Source: Candidatus Woesearchaeota archaeon (GTDB lineage Archaea > Nanobdellota > Nanobdellia > Woesearchaeales > GW2011-AR4). From it: DNA of 38,886 nucleotides. The DNA lies in the NCBI GenBank assembly GCA_016187495.1, contig JACPJP010000021.1, positions 1-38,886 on the forward strand. Reading direction: 5' to 3'. Made by a program: the position numbers and the translations under genes. Of the stretch, positions 17,503 through 26,922 are shown one piece after another. Within the stretch, counting starts at the first letter, position 1, and each line of letters starts with the position of its first letter. A model generated the notes under the pieces. It was not told the DNA's origin. It made no database searches and saw only the letters and a list, made by a program, of their open reading frames with translations.

Positions 17503-18843
17503 ATGCTGCCGTTAAATGTGACCTTAAGCTACTACAAGAGGAGAGATATACAGGAAGAGATAATAAAAGCTGCGAAGAATCGCGAGGTAGCTGTAAAATA
17601 TGATGACAAGTTCGGCAACCGCCCAGATGTTTTAAACAATCCCAATGATGTTTTAGAGCTGGCAAAGCAGAAAGCAACTTCTTTCCATTGTTCAGAAGAG
17701 CTGTGGAGCAATGCACTGCAGCTAAGCCCTGACTTAAAAAGGCATGAAATTGAGAAGTTAAGGGTAGGATGGGACTTGGTTTTGGACATAGACTGCAGTT
17801 TTTATGAATATTCCAGAATAGCGGCTGATTTAGTTATTAAAGCGCTGAAGTTCAATGACGTAAAATATATTTCATGCAAATTCTCAGGAAATAAGGGATT
17901 TCATATCGGCATTCCATTTGAGGCTTTTCCAGAGAGGATAAGGAATGATGAAACTAGAAATTTATTTCCTGATGCTGCAAGGAGGATTGCTTTTTACATT
18001 AAAGAGCTTATCAAGAAACCATTGGGAGAGAAGATAATGCATTATGAAAAAAATGATTTTTCTAAAATAGTTGAAAAAACCAAAGAGAGCACAAATAAGA
18101 TAACTTATTATGAAAAAAATAAGTTCGGTGACAATGTTGCAAAATTAAATGCAGAGCCTTTTTTGAATATTGACACCATACTAATATCACCAAGACACTT
18201 GTTCAGGATGCCTTATTCCCTGCATGAAAAATCTGGTTTGGCTTCTGTCCCAGTAAATCCTGCAGAAGTTTTGGATTTCGAAAAAGAGCATGCCGATCCG
18301 AAAAATGCAAAAGTTTCCGAATTTGTATTTTTAGACAGGGAAAAGATTGCCAAGGGAGAGGCAAGAAAACTGCTTATGCAGGCATTTGACTTTTCTGCAA
18401 AAAGGGAAGAAGAGATTAATGTCGAAACAAAAAATGATTATGAAATTAAGGATGCAATGCCTGAGGATTTTTTCCCCCCCTGCATAAAACTGATAAGCAA
18501 CGGATTAGCTGACGGAAGGAAAAGGGCATTATTCATTCTCATAAATTTTTTGAGCAGCTTGGGGTGGAATTACGATGATATTGAAAAATACCTCAAGGAA
18601 TGGAACAAAAAAAATGCAGAGCCGTTGAGGGAGAATTATTTAGTAGGCCAGCTAAGGTACCATAAATCTCAAAAGAAAAAAATTTTGCCAGCAAACTGCA
18701 ACAACACGATGTATTATGTTAATATAGGCGTATGCAGACCAGATAATTTATGCAGCAAGATTAAGAATCCGGTAAGCTATTCGATAAGGAAATCTTTTTT
18801 TGCCAGGAAAGATGGAAAAACAAAGGAAAACCTTTATAAATAA
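17503..18843 (+). CDS. priS: Single-chain DNA primase: PriS catalytic core fused to PriL-like C-terminal Fe-S domain
   Basis: VLDIDCSF catalytic DxD, KFSGNKGFHIGIP; then PPCIKLI...ALFILINFLSSLGW...LPANC...IGVCRPDNLCSKIKNP. Confidence 0.88.
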   Translation: MLPLNVTLSYYKRRDIQEEIIKAAKNREVAVKYDDKFGNRPDVLNNPNDVLELAKQKATSFHCSEELWSNALQLSPDLKRHEIEKLRVGWDLVLDIDCSFYEYSRIAADLVIKALKFNDVKYISCKFSGNKGFHIGIPFEAFPERIRNDETRNLFPDAARRIAFYIKELIKKPLGEKIMHYEKNDFSKIVEKTKESTNKITYYEKNKFGDNVAKLNAEPFLNIDTILISPRHLFRMPYSLHEKSGLASVPVNPAEVLDFEKEHADPKNAKVSEFVFLDREKIAKGEARKLLMQAFDFSAKREEEINVETKNDYEIKDAMPEDFFPPCIKLISNGLADGRKRALFILINFLSSLGWNYDDIEKYLKEWNKKNAEPLRENYLVGQLRYHKSQKKKILPANCNNTMYYVNIGVCRPDNLCSKIKNPVSYSIRKSFFARKDGKTKENLYK

Positions 18844-18871
18844 GGCGTATTAACCAATTCTGAAAACAAGC

Positions 18872-18909
18872 CTGAAAAGATATCCTTTTCAGTACAGTTA
18901 AACAACTGT
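18872..18909 (+). promoter_or_regulatory. Two tandem hairpins between primase and uL3 operon
   Basis: CTGAAAAG-atatc-CTTTTCAG (18872-18892), ACAGTT-aaac-AACTGT (18894-18909). Confidence 0.7.
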
Positions 18910-19007
18910 TTTCTATAAAAGGAAATCACTAAAAGGCTTTTTTTGCGTAGATATCCCTTATTTGTATTTGTCTATGCGTTATGGGTGATAAAAGCTAAAA
19001 ACAAAAA

Positions 19008-19991
19008 ATGCCACAGAAGAGAAAACCGAGAGCGGGAAGCATGCAGTACTGGCCGAGGAAAAGGGCAGGAAGAATTTATCCTAGAGTTAGGAGTTGGGCT
19101 AGCTCAAAAGATGCAAAGCTGCTTGGATTTGCTGGCTATAAGGTCGGCATGACGCATTTGCTGATCAACGATAACCGTAAAACATCAACAACAAAGGGCA
19201 TGAGCATTTCTTGTCCAGTAACAATCATCGAATGCCCGCCATTAAAGGCTATTTCTATAAGATTCTACAAAAATACACAATACGGTTCTAAGCTTGTTTC
19301 TGAGGTCGCGGCTGATAATTTTGATAAGGAACTGAAAAGAAAGATTATTTTGCCAAAGAAAAAAGACCTAAAAAAAGAAATTCCAAATGACTATGATTAT
19401 GTTCGATTGCTAGTTCATACTTCCCCTGGAAGAACTGGCTTAGGAAAGAAAATGCCGGAGATATTTGAAGCTGCAATTGGAGGCAGCAAAGAATATCAGA
19501 TTAAATACGCGCAAGAAAAGCTCGGGAAGGAAATAAATGTTTCTGAAGTTTTCAAGGAAGGGCAGCAATTAGATGTCCATGCAGTATCCAAGGGAAAAGG
19601 CGTGCAGGGGCCTGTAAAGAGATTTGGCATTTCATTGAAGCAGCACAAATCGGAAAAGGGGCAGAGAAGGGTTGGAAGCCTTGGAGGATGGAAATCTCAG
19701 GGCCATATAATGTGGAGAGTGGCCAAAGCAGGTAAGATGGGCTACCACACAAGAACAGATCGCAATAAATGGCTGCTGAAAATAGGGAATAGTGCTGAGA
19801 TAAATAAAAAAGGTGGTTTTGAAAATTATGGAATTGTAAAAAATACATATATGCTCATAAAGGGGTCTGTAACAGGACCAAAGAAAAGGATTGTTAGGCT
19901 CAATGAGGCATTGACGCCGAATAAACTCAGGCCTTTAGAAGCCCCGGCAATACAGTACATTAACTTGAATACAAAAGAATCAAGAGAGTAA
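19008..19991 (+). CDS. rpl3: Ribosomal protein uL3
   Basis: MPQKRKPRAGSMQYWPRKRA... KLLGFAGYKVGMTH; archaeal L3. Confidence 0.97.
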   Translation: MPQKRKPRAGSMQYWPRKRAGRIYPRVRSWASSKDAKLLGFAGYKVGMTHLLINDNRKTSTTKGMSISCPVTIIECPPLKAISIRFYKNTQYGSKLVSEVAADNFDKELKRKIILPKKKDLKKEIPNDYDYVRLLVHTSPGRTGLGKKMPEIFEAAIGGSKEYQIKYAQEKLGKEINVSEVFKEGQQLDVHAVSKGKGVQGPVKRFGISLKQHKSEKGQRRVGSLGGWKSQGHIMWRVAKAGKMGYHTRTDRNKWLLKIGNSAEINKKGGFENYGIVKNTYMLIKGSVTGPKKRIVRLNEALTPNKLRPLEAPAIQYINLNTKESRE

Positions 19992-19992
19992 A

Positions 19993-20799
19993 ATGAAGCT
20001 TAACATTTTAGACGCATCAAAAAACAAAACTGGGGAAATAACCCTCCCAGTGCAGTTCAATGAAGAGATAAGACCGGATTTGATAAGCAGGGCTGTGCTT
20101 GCTTTGCAGAGCAACAGAAGGCAAGCTTATGGCGCTATGCCTGAAGCAGGAAAAAGAGCATCCTCAACGCTTTCAAAAAGGAGAAGGAGGTATAGGGGTT
20201 CATATGGCCACGGGATATCAAGGACACCTAGAAAAATTTTGTCAAGGAGGGGCACGAGAATGTATTGGGTTGGGGCTTTTGCGCCTAATACCAGGGGTGG
20301 AAGGAGGGCGCATCCTCCCAAAGCGGAGAAGAATCTTGAGAAAAGAATAAACAAGAAAGAGAGAAGGAAGGCTATACGATCAGGGATATCTACTACTATA
20401 ATAAAAGACTTTGTAAAGAATAGAGGCCATATAATTCCTGAGAATTTCCCATTCATATTGGACAATAAATTTGAAGGGTTGAGCAAAACACAAGAAATAG
20501 TGAATGCGCTTAAGGCTATAGGCCTTGAAAGGGAATTGGAAAGAGTTGAGAAAAAGAGCATCAGAGCTGGAAAGGGGAAGCTAAGAGGAAGGAAGTATAA
20601 TGCTAAAAAGGGTCTTTTAATTGTTGTTTCAAAAGACAGCGCAATAATGAAAGCCGCAAATAATATTCCGGGAGTTGATATTGTCGAGGTTAAAAATCTA
20701 AATGCGGAAATGCTTGCTCCAGGAGAAGTTCCGGGAAGGCTGACCTTATGGACAACTGGATCTATAAAATTGCTGGAGGAAAAAAAGCTGTTCATGTAA
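19993..20799 (+). CDS. rpl4: Ribosomal protein uL4
   Basis: NRRQAYGAMPEAGKRASSTLSKRRRRYRGSYGHGISRTPRK. Confidence 0.97.
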   Translation: MKLNILDASKNKTGEITLPVQFNEEIRPDLISRAVLALQSNRRQAYGAMPEAGKRASSTLSKRRRRYRGSYGHGISRTPRKILSRRGTRMYWVGAFAPNTRGGRRAHPPKAEKNLEKRINKKERRKAIRSGISTTIIKDFVKNRGHIIPENFPFILDNKFEGLSKTQEIVNALKAIGLERELERVEKKSIRAGKGKLRGRKYNAKKGLLIVVSKDSAIMKAANNIPGVDIVEVKNLNAEMLAPGEVPGRLTLWTTGSIKLLEEKKLFM

Positions 20800-20800
20800 A

Positions 20801-21058
20801 ATGGACCCGTATAAAATCGTGAAGCATCCTTTATCGACTGAAAAATCGATAAGGCTTATGGAATCGCAGAATAAATTGATTTTTGTAGTGGATATAGACG
20901 CTGATAAAGGCGTAATAAAAAAAGCTGTGGAAGATATGTTTAAAGCAAAGGTAGACAGCGTCAGGACTTACATAAGGTGTGGGGAAAAACGAGCTTATAT
21001 AAAATTCGCGGATGAAAGCCCTGCTATTGACATTGCAACTCAATTGGGTTTGATGTAA
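20801..21058 (+). CDS. rpl23: Ribosomal protein uL23
   Basis: KHPLSTEKSIRLME...VKKAVEDMFKAKVDSVRT-like; operon position. Confidence 0.96.
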   Translation: MDPYKIVKHPLSTEKSIRLMESQNKLIFVVDIDADKGVIKKAVEDMFKAKVDSVRTYIRCGEKRAYIKFADESPAIDIATQLGLM

Positions 21059-21064
21059 TTAAAT

Positions 21065-21118
21065 ATGGAGGTAAAACAAAAACTAGGCAATTCGTGGGGC
21101 TGAGGTTGCGAAGCAACC
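21065..21118 (+). promoter_or_regulatory. uL2 leader: possible 12-codon ORF plus hairpin GGTTGC-gaa-GCAACC
   Basis: ATG..TGA MEVKQKLGNSWG* (21065-21103) directly followed by perfect 6-bp hairpin (21104-21118). Confidence 0.4.
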
Positions 21119-21159
21119 GATGTCACACATGTTTTTCCGAGGTTTTTGTTAAAAAGCTC

Positions 21160-21870
21160 ATGGGTAAGAACTTAATACAACAGGCAAGAGGCAAGGGTGG
21201 CCCAAGGTACAGGGCACCAAGCTTTAGGTACAAGGGAGAATGCAAATATGTGGATTTTAATGCTGAGACATTAGTTGGAAAAATTGCAGAGTTTATAGAC
21301 TCGCAAGGCCATAACGCGCCGTTGGCGCAAATAAAGTATGAAAATGGAACAATAGCTTTGATACAGGCGCCTGAAGGAGTAAAAGTAGGGGATATAGTAG
21401 AAATGGGGGAAAAAGCCGAGGTTAAGACGGGAAATGTTATGCCTTTGAAAAATATACCAGAAGGGATTTCGATTTATAATATAGAATCTTTTCCAGGCGA
21501 TGGCGGAAAATTTGTAAAATCCTCTGGAGGCTTTGCAAAAATCATCACAAAAATGCAAAACACCATTGTGGTAGAAATGCCATCTTCAAAGAGAAGGAAT
21601 TTTTTTCCAGAATGCCGAGCAACTATAGGGGTTATTGCAGGAAGCGGCAGGAAGGAAAAGCCTTTCCTGAAAGCTGGAACAAGGTATTATGCAATGAAGT
21701 CTAAAAACAAGTTATGGCCCCAGGTTTCAGGAACATCAATGAATGCAGTCGACCATCCATTCGGAGCGTCCAGAGTATCAAAGGGAGGCCCTACACAGTC
21801 TTCAAGAAATGCTCCCCCTGGCAGAAAGGTAGGAAAAATAGCCCCTAAGAGGACTGGTAAGTTGAGGTAG
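21160..21870 (+). CDS. rpl2: Ribosomal protein uL2
   Basis: Canonical N-terminus [27 protein letters not shown] at ATG 21160; the longer 21094 start is probably spurious. Confidence 0.95.
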   Translation: MGKNLIQQARGKGGPRYRAPSFRYKGECKYVDFNAETLVGKIAEFIDSQGHNAPLAQIKYENGTIALIQAPEGVKVGDIVEMGEKAEVKTGNVMPLKNIPEGISIYNIESFPGDGGKFVKSSGGFAKIITKMQNTIVVEMPSSKRRNFFPECRATIGVIAGSGRKEKPFLKAGTRYYAMKSKNKLWPQVSGTSMNAVDHPFGASRVSKGGPTQSSRNAPPGRKVGKIAPKRTGKLR

Positions 21871-21871
21871 A

Positions 21872-22255
21872 ATGGCAAAGAAAGAATTTGTTTACCGTGG
21901 AAAGAGCATGGAAGAGCTAATGAAGATGAGCTTAAATGAAATAGCGGCACTGTTTCCCGCAAGGCAAAGAAGAAGCTTGAAAAGGGGGCTTACAGAGCAG
22001 CAAAAAATATTGCTGAGCAAGATAAGGAAAAATGAGACCAAGATAGAGACTCATTGCAGGGATATGATAATATTGCCAGAAATGGTAGGAAAGGCTGTAA
22101 AGGTCTATAATGGAAAAGAGTTTATCTCAGTAATTATTGTGGACGAGATGATTGGGCACTGTCTTGGGGAATTTGCTTTGACAAGAAAAAGGGTTGAGCA
22201 TTCTGCGCCTGGAATTGGAGCTACAAGGTCAAGCGCAGCATTATCTGTAAAGTAA
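21872..22255 (+). CDS. rps19: Ribosomal protein uS19
   Basis: [24 protein letters not shown]...[29 protein letters not shown]. Confidence 0.97.
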   Translation: MAKKEFVYRGKSMEELMKMSLNEIAALFPARQRRSLKRGLTEQQKILLSKIRKNETKIETHCRDMIILPEMVGKAVKVYNGKEFISVIIVDEMIGHCLGEFALTRKRVEHSAPGIGATRSSAALSVK

Positions 22256-22256
22256 A

Positions 22257-22778
22257 ATGGCAAATAACTACACATTTAAGGATTATGATAAGGATAACAT
22301 GGCAAGGGTTTTAGGAAGGGCATTGCCTATATCGTTCAAGCAAAGCGTTGAGATATGCAGCTTGATAAGGGGCAGGGAGTTAAGCTATGCCAAGGATGCA
22401 TTAAGTAAAATCATGGAGCATAAGAAAGCAGTGCCGTTTAGGAGATTTAGGCATAATATTGGGCACAAAACAAAGATAGGCCCAGGCAGGTATCCTGAAA
22501 GGGCATCCAATGAAATATTAAAACTGATGAATAGTGTTGAGGCTAATGCGCAATTCAAGGGACTTAATACAGCTAATCTATTCATAACCCATATAAACGC
22601 AAATGAAGCTGGCAAAGTAATGCGAGCTGGAAGGAAGAGGAGCAGGAGAGCAAAAAGGACAAATATAGAGATTGTCGTGCAGGCAAAGGCTACAAAGCCA
22701 AGCACCAAGGAGAAAACAATTGCAAGTGAAAAAGCAACAATACAAAAAATACAAAATGTTGAAGAGAAGAAAAGATGA
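22257..22778 (+). CDS. rpl22: Ribosomal protein uL22
   Basis: MARVLGRALPISFKQSVEIC...VPFRRFRHNIGHK; operon position. Confidence 0.96.
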   Translation: MANNYTFKDYDKDNMARVLGRALPISFKQSVEICSLIRGRELSYAKDALSKIMEHKKAVPFRRFRHNIGHKTKIGPGRYPERASNEILKLMNSVEANAQFKGLNTANLFITHINANEAGKVMRAGRKRSRRAKRTNIEIVVQAKATKPSTKEKTIASEKATIQKIQNVEEKKR

Positions 22779-23548
22779 TAGAAAGAAAATTTGTAAGCCA
22801 GAAAATAAAGGAATTTGAGATACAAGAGTATATAGAAGATAACCTCAAGAACGTTGGCCATAGCCATACGAAGATGGTGAAGACACCATTAGGCGAAAAA
22901 ATAGTGCTTTATGCATCCAGGCCAGGGCTTATAGTCGGAAGGAAAGGGCAGAACATAAAAGAACTGACGAAAACGCTGAAAAATAAGTTTGGGCTGGAAA
23001 ATCCTCAAGTAGAGATAAGCGAGGTAGGAGAGGTTAATTTAGATGCGAATATAGTTGCTGAAAGAATTACAGATGCGCTGGAGAGGTTTGGATCCCAAAA
23101 GTTCAAGGCCATAGGGCACAAGACCATGGAGGGCGTAATGGGTGCAGGGGCATTGGGCATTGAAATAATAATAAGCGGTAAAATACCAAGCAGCCGCGCA
23201 AAATCGTGGAGATTTTATTCAGGATACTTAAAGAAATGCGGAGACATATCAATTGCAGGCGTTGATAAGGCCTATGCACAGGCAAAACTTAAAACAGGGG
23301 TAATAGGGGTCAAGGTCAGCATTATGCCCCCTGGAACAAAACTTCCGGATAAAGTAGAGCTTATCAAGGAAAGGGAGGGCAAAGTAGAGGAATTGGAAGA
23401 AGAAGCAAAAGAGGAGAATAATACGGCTAAAAAAGAGACTGAGGAAGCCAAGAAGGAAAAGCCTAGCTTAAAGAAGAAAGCAAAGAAAGCAATTGAAAAA
23501 CAAAATTTTTCAGCACCTTCCGAAGAGGTAAAGAAAAATGAAGATTAA
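22775..23548 (+). CDS. rps3: Ribosomal protein uS3
   Basis: KH domain PGLIVGRKGQNIKELTK; ATGA overlap with rpl22. Confidence 0.97.
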   Translation: MIERKFVSQKIKEFEIQEYIEDNLKNVGHSHTKMVKTPLGEKIVLYASRPGLIVGRKGQNIKELTKTLKNKFGLENPQVEISEVGEVNLDANIVAERITDALERFGSQKFKAIGHKTMEGVMGAGALGIEIIISGKIPSSRAKSWRFYSGYLKKCGDISIAGVDKAYAQAKLKTGVIGVKVSIMPPGTKLPDKVELIKEREGKVEELEEEAKEENNTAKKETEEAKKEKPSLKKKAKKAIEKQNFSAPSEEVKKNED

Positions 23549-23795
23549 GGATATAAAAAATTTAGATAATAATTCGTTTGATGAAAAAATTGCAGAAATG
23601 AAAAAGGAGCTGGTTAAGATAAATGCACAGGTCGCAATAGGGACCGCACTCAAAAACCCGGGACATGCTAGGCAGATAAAGAAGACAATAGCACGGATGC
23701 TTACTATCCAGCATGAACCCAAGGGAGGAGAAAGAGAAAAAATAATAACACAAAAATCAGAAAACAAAAAACTGGAGGTTGATAAAAAGGCATGA
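23538..23795 (+). CDS. rpl29: Ribosomal protein uL29
   Basis: Short; LDNNSFDEKIAEMKKELVKINAQVAIGTALKNPGHARQIKKTIARM. Confidence 0.93.
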   Translation: MKIKDIKNLDNNSFDEKIAEMKKELVKINAQVAIGTALKNPGHARQIKKTIARMLTIQHEPKGGEREKIITQKSENKKLEVDKKA

Positions 23796-24100
23796 GTGAA
23801 ATAGATCCAATCACTGGATTGCCAAAAGAGCTTGGCGCGTGGGAAACAATCACCAAAGAGGGGCAGACAATAAGAGTCTACCTTGAAAAGAAGAAATTCA
23901 AAAAGTTTTCCACGATGGTAGACGGTATTGATGAGAAGGAGGTAAACCTTAAAGACCTCGCAAAAAGGCTCAAGGAACAGTTTGCATGCGGGGGAACGGC
24001 AAAAGACGGGAAGATAGAGCTGCAGGGCGACCATAAAAGTAAAGTCAAGCAGTTCCTGGTCAAGATGGGTTTTCCTCCAGACACAATTGAAGTTGAATAG
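23792..24100 (+). CDS. Translation initiation factor SUI1/aIF1
   Basis: DPITGLPKELGAWETITKEGQTIRVYLEKKKFKKFSTMVDGID...GGTAKDGKIELQGDH. Confidence 0.96.
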   Translation: MSEIDPITGLPKELGAWETITKEGQTIRVYLEKKKFKKFSTMVDGIDEKEVNLKDLAKRLKEQFACGGTAKDGKIELQGDHKSKVKQFLVKMGFPPDTIEVE

Positions 24101-24163
24101 GCTGAAAGTGAGGGCTTGAGACCATGAATTTCATAATTTTACAGGTGAAGGTTTACAAAAAAA

Positions 24164-24625
24164 ATGTCAACAAACAGAATTAAAAATCCAGAAGGGCAGA
24201 ACCTGGATAAACTGCGACCAAAAAACAGTTTAAGCCTCAGGGGGAGGACATTTATAGGCACAGTAATATCCGCTAGAATGCAGAAGACTGTTACAGTAGA
24301 ATGGGAAAGAAAGCATTTCCTCAAGAAGTATGAAAGATACGAGAAAAGGAAGAGCAAAGTCAAGGCTCACAATCCGGAAAGTGTTAACGCTAAAGAAGGC
24401 GATGTTGTCAGAATCAAGGAATGCAGGCCAATAAGCAAGACAAAGAATTTCATTGTTGTTGAAGTCATGGGAAAGGAAAAAGGCTTTAAGGAAAGAATGG
24501 AGGCTGAGGAGGAATCTAAAGCAAGAAAGCCTGCAAAAGAAGAAAAGGCAAAGGAAGAGAATGTTAGGATGAAGCCCAGCAACCGCTCCGTCGGAAATAC
24601 TGGAAATACAGAGGGGGAAGACTAA
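24164..24625 (+). CDS. rps17: Ribosomal protein uS17 with charged C-terminal extension
   Basis: LRGRTFIGTVISARMQKTVTVEWERKHFLKKYERYEKRKSKVKAHNPE. Confidence 0.96.
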   Translation: MSTNRIKNPEGQNLDKLRPKNSLSLRGRTFIGTVISARMQKTVTVEWERKHFLKKYERYEKRKSKVKAHNPESVNAKEGDVVRIKECRPISKTKNFIVVEVMGKEKGFKERMEAEEESKARKPAKEEKAKEENVRMKPSNRSVGNTGNTEGED

Positions 24626-25027
24626 ATGCAGGCAGTAAAATCAAGAATAACAAGAGCAATTAATGTAGGGAGCCAAGTTGAAACTTGTGATAATTCTGGG
24701 GCAAAAGTAATCAAAGTATTTACGGTCGTAGGGAGCAAAACGACAAAAGGGAGGTTATCTGCGGCAGGTATCGCCGATCTTGTAATGGCATCTGTTAGGA
24801 GAGGAAGACCTGACATGAGAAAGCAGGTTGTTTATGCGGTTATAGTAAGGCAGAAGAAAGAGTACAGGAGAGCTGATGGAATGAGGATAAAGTTTGAAGA
24901 TAATGCTGCAGTTGTTTTGAAAGATGATAAGGGCAACCCGAAAGGGACTATATTCAAAGGCGCTATTGCCAAGGAAGTATGTGAGCGATGGCCTGCAATA
25001 GCTAAGGTAGCAAGCGTTGTTGTTTAA
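24626..25027 (+). CDS. rpl14: Ribosomal protein uL14
   Basis: VGSQVETCDNSGAKVIKVFTVVG...GTIFKGAIAKEVCERWPAIAKVAS. Confidence 0.97.
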   Translation: MQAVKSRITRAINVGSQVETCDNSGAKVIKVFTVVGSKTTKGRLSAAGIADLVMASVRRGRPDMRKQVVYAVIVRQKKEYRRADGMRIKFEDNAAVVLKDDKGNPKGTIFKGAIAKEVCERWPAIAKVASVVV

Positions 25028-25036
25028 GGTGGCTTT

Positions 25037-25417
25037 ATGAAAACAAAATTTTCAAAATCATGGATAAAAAGCAAGCAGCCAAGAAAGCAGAGAAAATACA
25101 GGAGTAATGCCCCCCTCCATGTAAAGCAAAAATTCCTGCATGCTCACTTGTCGAAAGAGCTAAGAAAAAAATACGATAAGAGAAACGTTGCGTTAAGAAA
25201 AGGCGACAGCGTAAAGGTGATGAGGGGCCAATTTAAGAACAAAACTGGAAAGGTTGATGAAGTCAGCGTTAAAAAAACGCAAGTGTATGTCAATGGCATC
25301 GAGTTTGTTAAAAGGGATGGGACAAAATCCCGTTATCCATTGCAGCCATCCAACCTTATGATTACCGAACTTAATATGGATGACAAGATGAGGAGTAAAA
25401 TAGCAGTGAGGAAGTAA
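25037..25417 (+). CDS. rpl24: Ribosomal protein uL24
   Basis: KQPRKQRKYRSNAPLHVKQKFLHAHLSKELRKKY; KOW VKVMRGQFKNKTGKV. Confidence 0.97.
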   Translation: MKTKFSKSWIKSKQPRKQRKYRSNAPLHVKQKFLHAHLSKELRKKYDKRNVALRKGDSVKVMRGQFKNKTGKVDEVSVKKTQVYVNGIEFVKRDGTKSRYPLQPSNLMITELNMDDKMRSKIAVRK

Positions 25418-25418
25418 A

Positions 25419-26105
25419 ATGTCTGAGCACCTTAAAAGTTATTTCGCGCCAAAATCGTGGAAAGTGAAAAAGAAATATGTGAAATTTATTTCGAAGCCCA
25501 ATCCAGGGCCGCATAAGATAGAAATGTCTTTGCCCCTTAATATTATCCTAAGGGATATTTTAGGATATGCAAAAAGCCTAAGAGAAGTAAAATTCATACT
25601 CAAAAGTAGGGATGTTGCGGTTGACGGCGTTAGGAGAAGGGATTCAAGATTTCCAGTAGGGTTATTTGATGTTTTGTCATTTAACGAAATCGGTGAACAT
25701 TTCCGCATCATTCTTGACGCTAAAGGTAAGATACAGCTTGTTAAGATAGACAAGCAGGAAAGCAGCCACAAGATATGCAAGATTATAGGAAAAACCGCGA
25801 TAAAAGAAAAAGTGCAGCTCAATTTGAATGACGGGAAAAACATAATCACAGAAGATTCCCAATACAAAGTCGGAGATAGTGTCGTGCTTGCATTGAACGA
25901 TAAAGCAAAAATAAAGGAAAAGATAAGCCTTGACAAGGGTGCTATAATATACCTTACAGGTGGAAAGCACATTGGCGAGACCGGAAAAGTTGTTGATATA
26001 ATCGGGAACAGGATTTTATACAAAACAAATGAAGCGGTTGTCGAGACATTAAAGGAAGCTGCCTTTCCTGTAGGAAAAGATAAACTGTTGATCAAATTAG
26101 GCTAA
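25419..26105 (+). CDS. rps4e: Ribosomal protein eS4
   Basis: HLKSYFAPKSWKVKKKYVKFISKPNPGPHKIEMSLPLNIILRD. Confidence 0.97.
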   Translation: MSEHLKSYFAPKSWKVKKKYVKFISKPNPGPHKIEMSLPLNIILRDILGYAKSLREVKFILKSRDVAVDGVRRRDSRFPVGLFDVLSFNEIGEHFRIILDAKGKIQLVKIDKQESSHKICKIIGKTAIKEKVQLNLNDGKNIITEDSQYKVGDSVVLALNDKAKIKEKISLDKGAIIYLTGGKHIGETGKVVDIIGNRILYKTNEAVVETLKEAAFPVGKDKLLIKLG

Positions 26106-26107
26106 AA

Positions 26108-26169
26108 TGAAAATCCCAAATTTCATTAAGTTTAGTTGGGATTTTCAATGATTTCAAAAGGGTTTGAAA
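26108..26169 (+). promoter_or_regulatory. Two tandem hairpins in the eS4-uL5 gap
   Basis: TGAAAATCCCAA-N16-TTGGGATTTTCA (26108-26147, perfect 12 bp) and TTTCAAA-aggg-TTTGAAA (26152-26169). Confidence 0.85.
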
Positions 26170-26172
26170 CAA

Positions 26173-26682
26173 ATGAACCAGATGAGAGGTATAAGCGTGG
26201 AAAAGGTGACACTTAACATAGGTGCTGGAAAAGACCAGGCAAAATTAGAGAAAGGAATAAAGCTGATAGGGGGCATAACTGGGCTTAAACCAGTAAAAAC
26301 TTTCACAAAAAAAAGGATACAGGAATGGGGCTTGAGGCCAGGATTGGCTATAGGATGCAAGCTGACCTTAAGGAACAAGAAAGCCCTGGAACTGCTTAAG
26401 AGGCTACTGGAAGCAAAAGATTGGACATTAAGCACGAGCAATATGGATAATGAGGGAAATATATCATTTGGAATAAGAGAGTATATTGATGTGCCCGGGG
26501 TAAAGTATGATCCTGATATAGGCATAATGGGATTCCAAGTTTGCATTACACTCAAGAGGAAGGGCTTTAGGGTAAAAAACCGAGCTATTAAGAGAGCCAT
26601 TATACCTAAAAAGCACAGGATAAACAAGCAAGATGCTATTGATTTCATGAAAAATAAGTTTAATATGAAAATTGCGGAGTGA
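26173..26682 (+). CDS. rpl5: Ribosomal protein uL5
   Basis: [24 protein letters not shown]; start refined to ATG 26173 (ORF track used TTG 26164). Confidence 0.95.
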   Translation: MNQMRGISVEKVTLNIGAGKDQAKLEKGIKLIGGITGLKPVKTFTKKRIQEWGLRPGLAIGCKLTLRNKKALELLKRLLEAKDWTLSTSNMDNEGNISFGIREYIDVPGVKYDPDIGIMGFQVCITLKRKGFRVKNRAIKRAIIPKKHRINKQDAIDFMKNKFNMKIAE

Positions 26683-26684
26683 AA

Positions 26685-26915
26685 ATGACATACAGCAATT
26701 ATAAAAAGGCACTGAAGCAGCTCAATGCGAAACCTGTAAAGCTAAAAAAATTTTTGAAGCATAATGTTCCAAAAAAAAGAAGCTGCGGGGTAAGCCTTAA
26801 AAGATGCGGCAGATGCGGCAGGATAAGGGGGCATATAAGCAGTTATGGCTTAAACCTGTGCAGGCAGTGCTTCAGGGAGATTGCGGTAAAATTGGGATTC
26901 AAAAAGTATAATTGA
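26685..26915 (+). CDS. rps14: Ribosomal protein uS14 (zinc-binding)
   Basis: [27 protein letters not shown]. Confidence 0.96.
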   Translation: MTYSNYKKALKQLNAKPVKLKKFLKHNVPKKRSCGVSLKRCGRCGRIRGHISSYGLNLCRQCFREIAVKLGFKKYN

Positions 26916-26922
26916 GGCGAAA

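Noticed and set aside
20127-20795. Long antisense ORF (222 aa) opposite rpl4, and similar ones opposite rps4e (25439-26095), uS5 (29415-30179), hef (11764-12312) and gyrA (7908-8360)
   Set aside because: They mirror well-supported conserved genes; low-complexity Ser/Phe/Leu-rich translations are typical antisense artefacts
21094-21159. N-terminal extension of uL2 with RCHTCF motif
   Set aside because: Canonical uL2 start [13 protein letters not shown] lies at 21160; the extension is translated leader/hairpin DNA, so I prefer the shorter start
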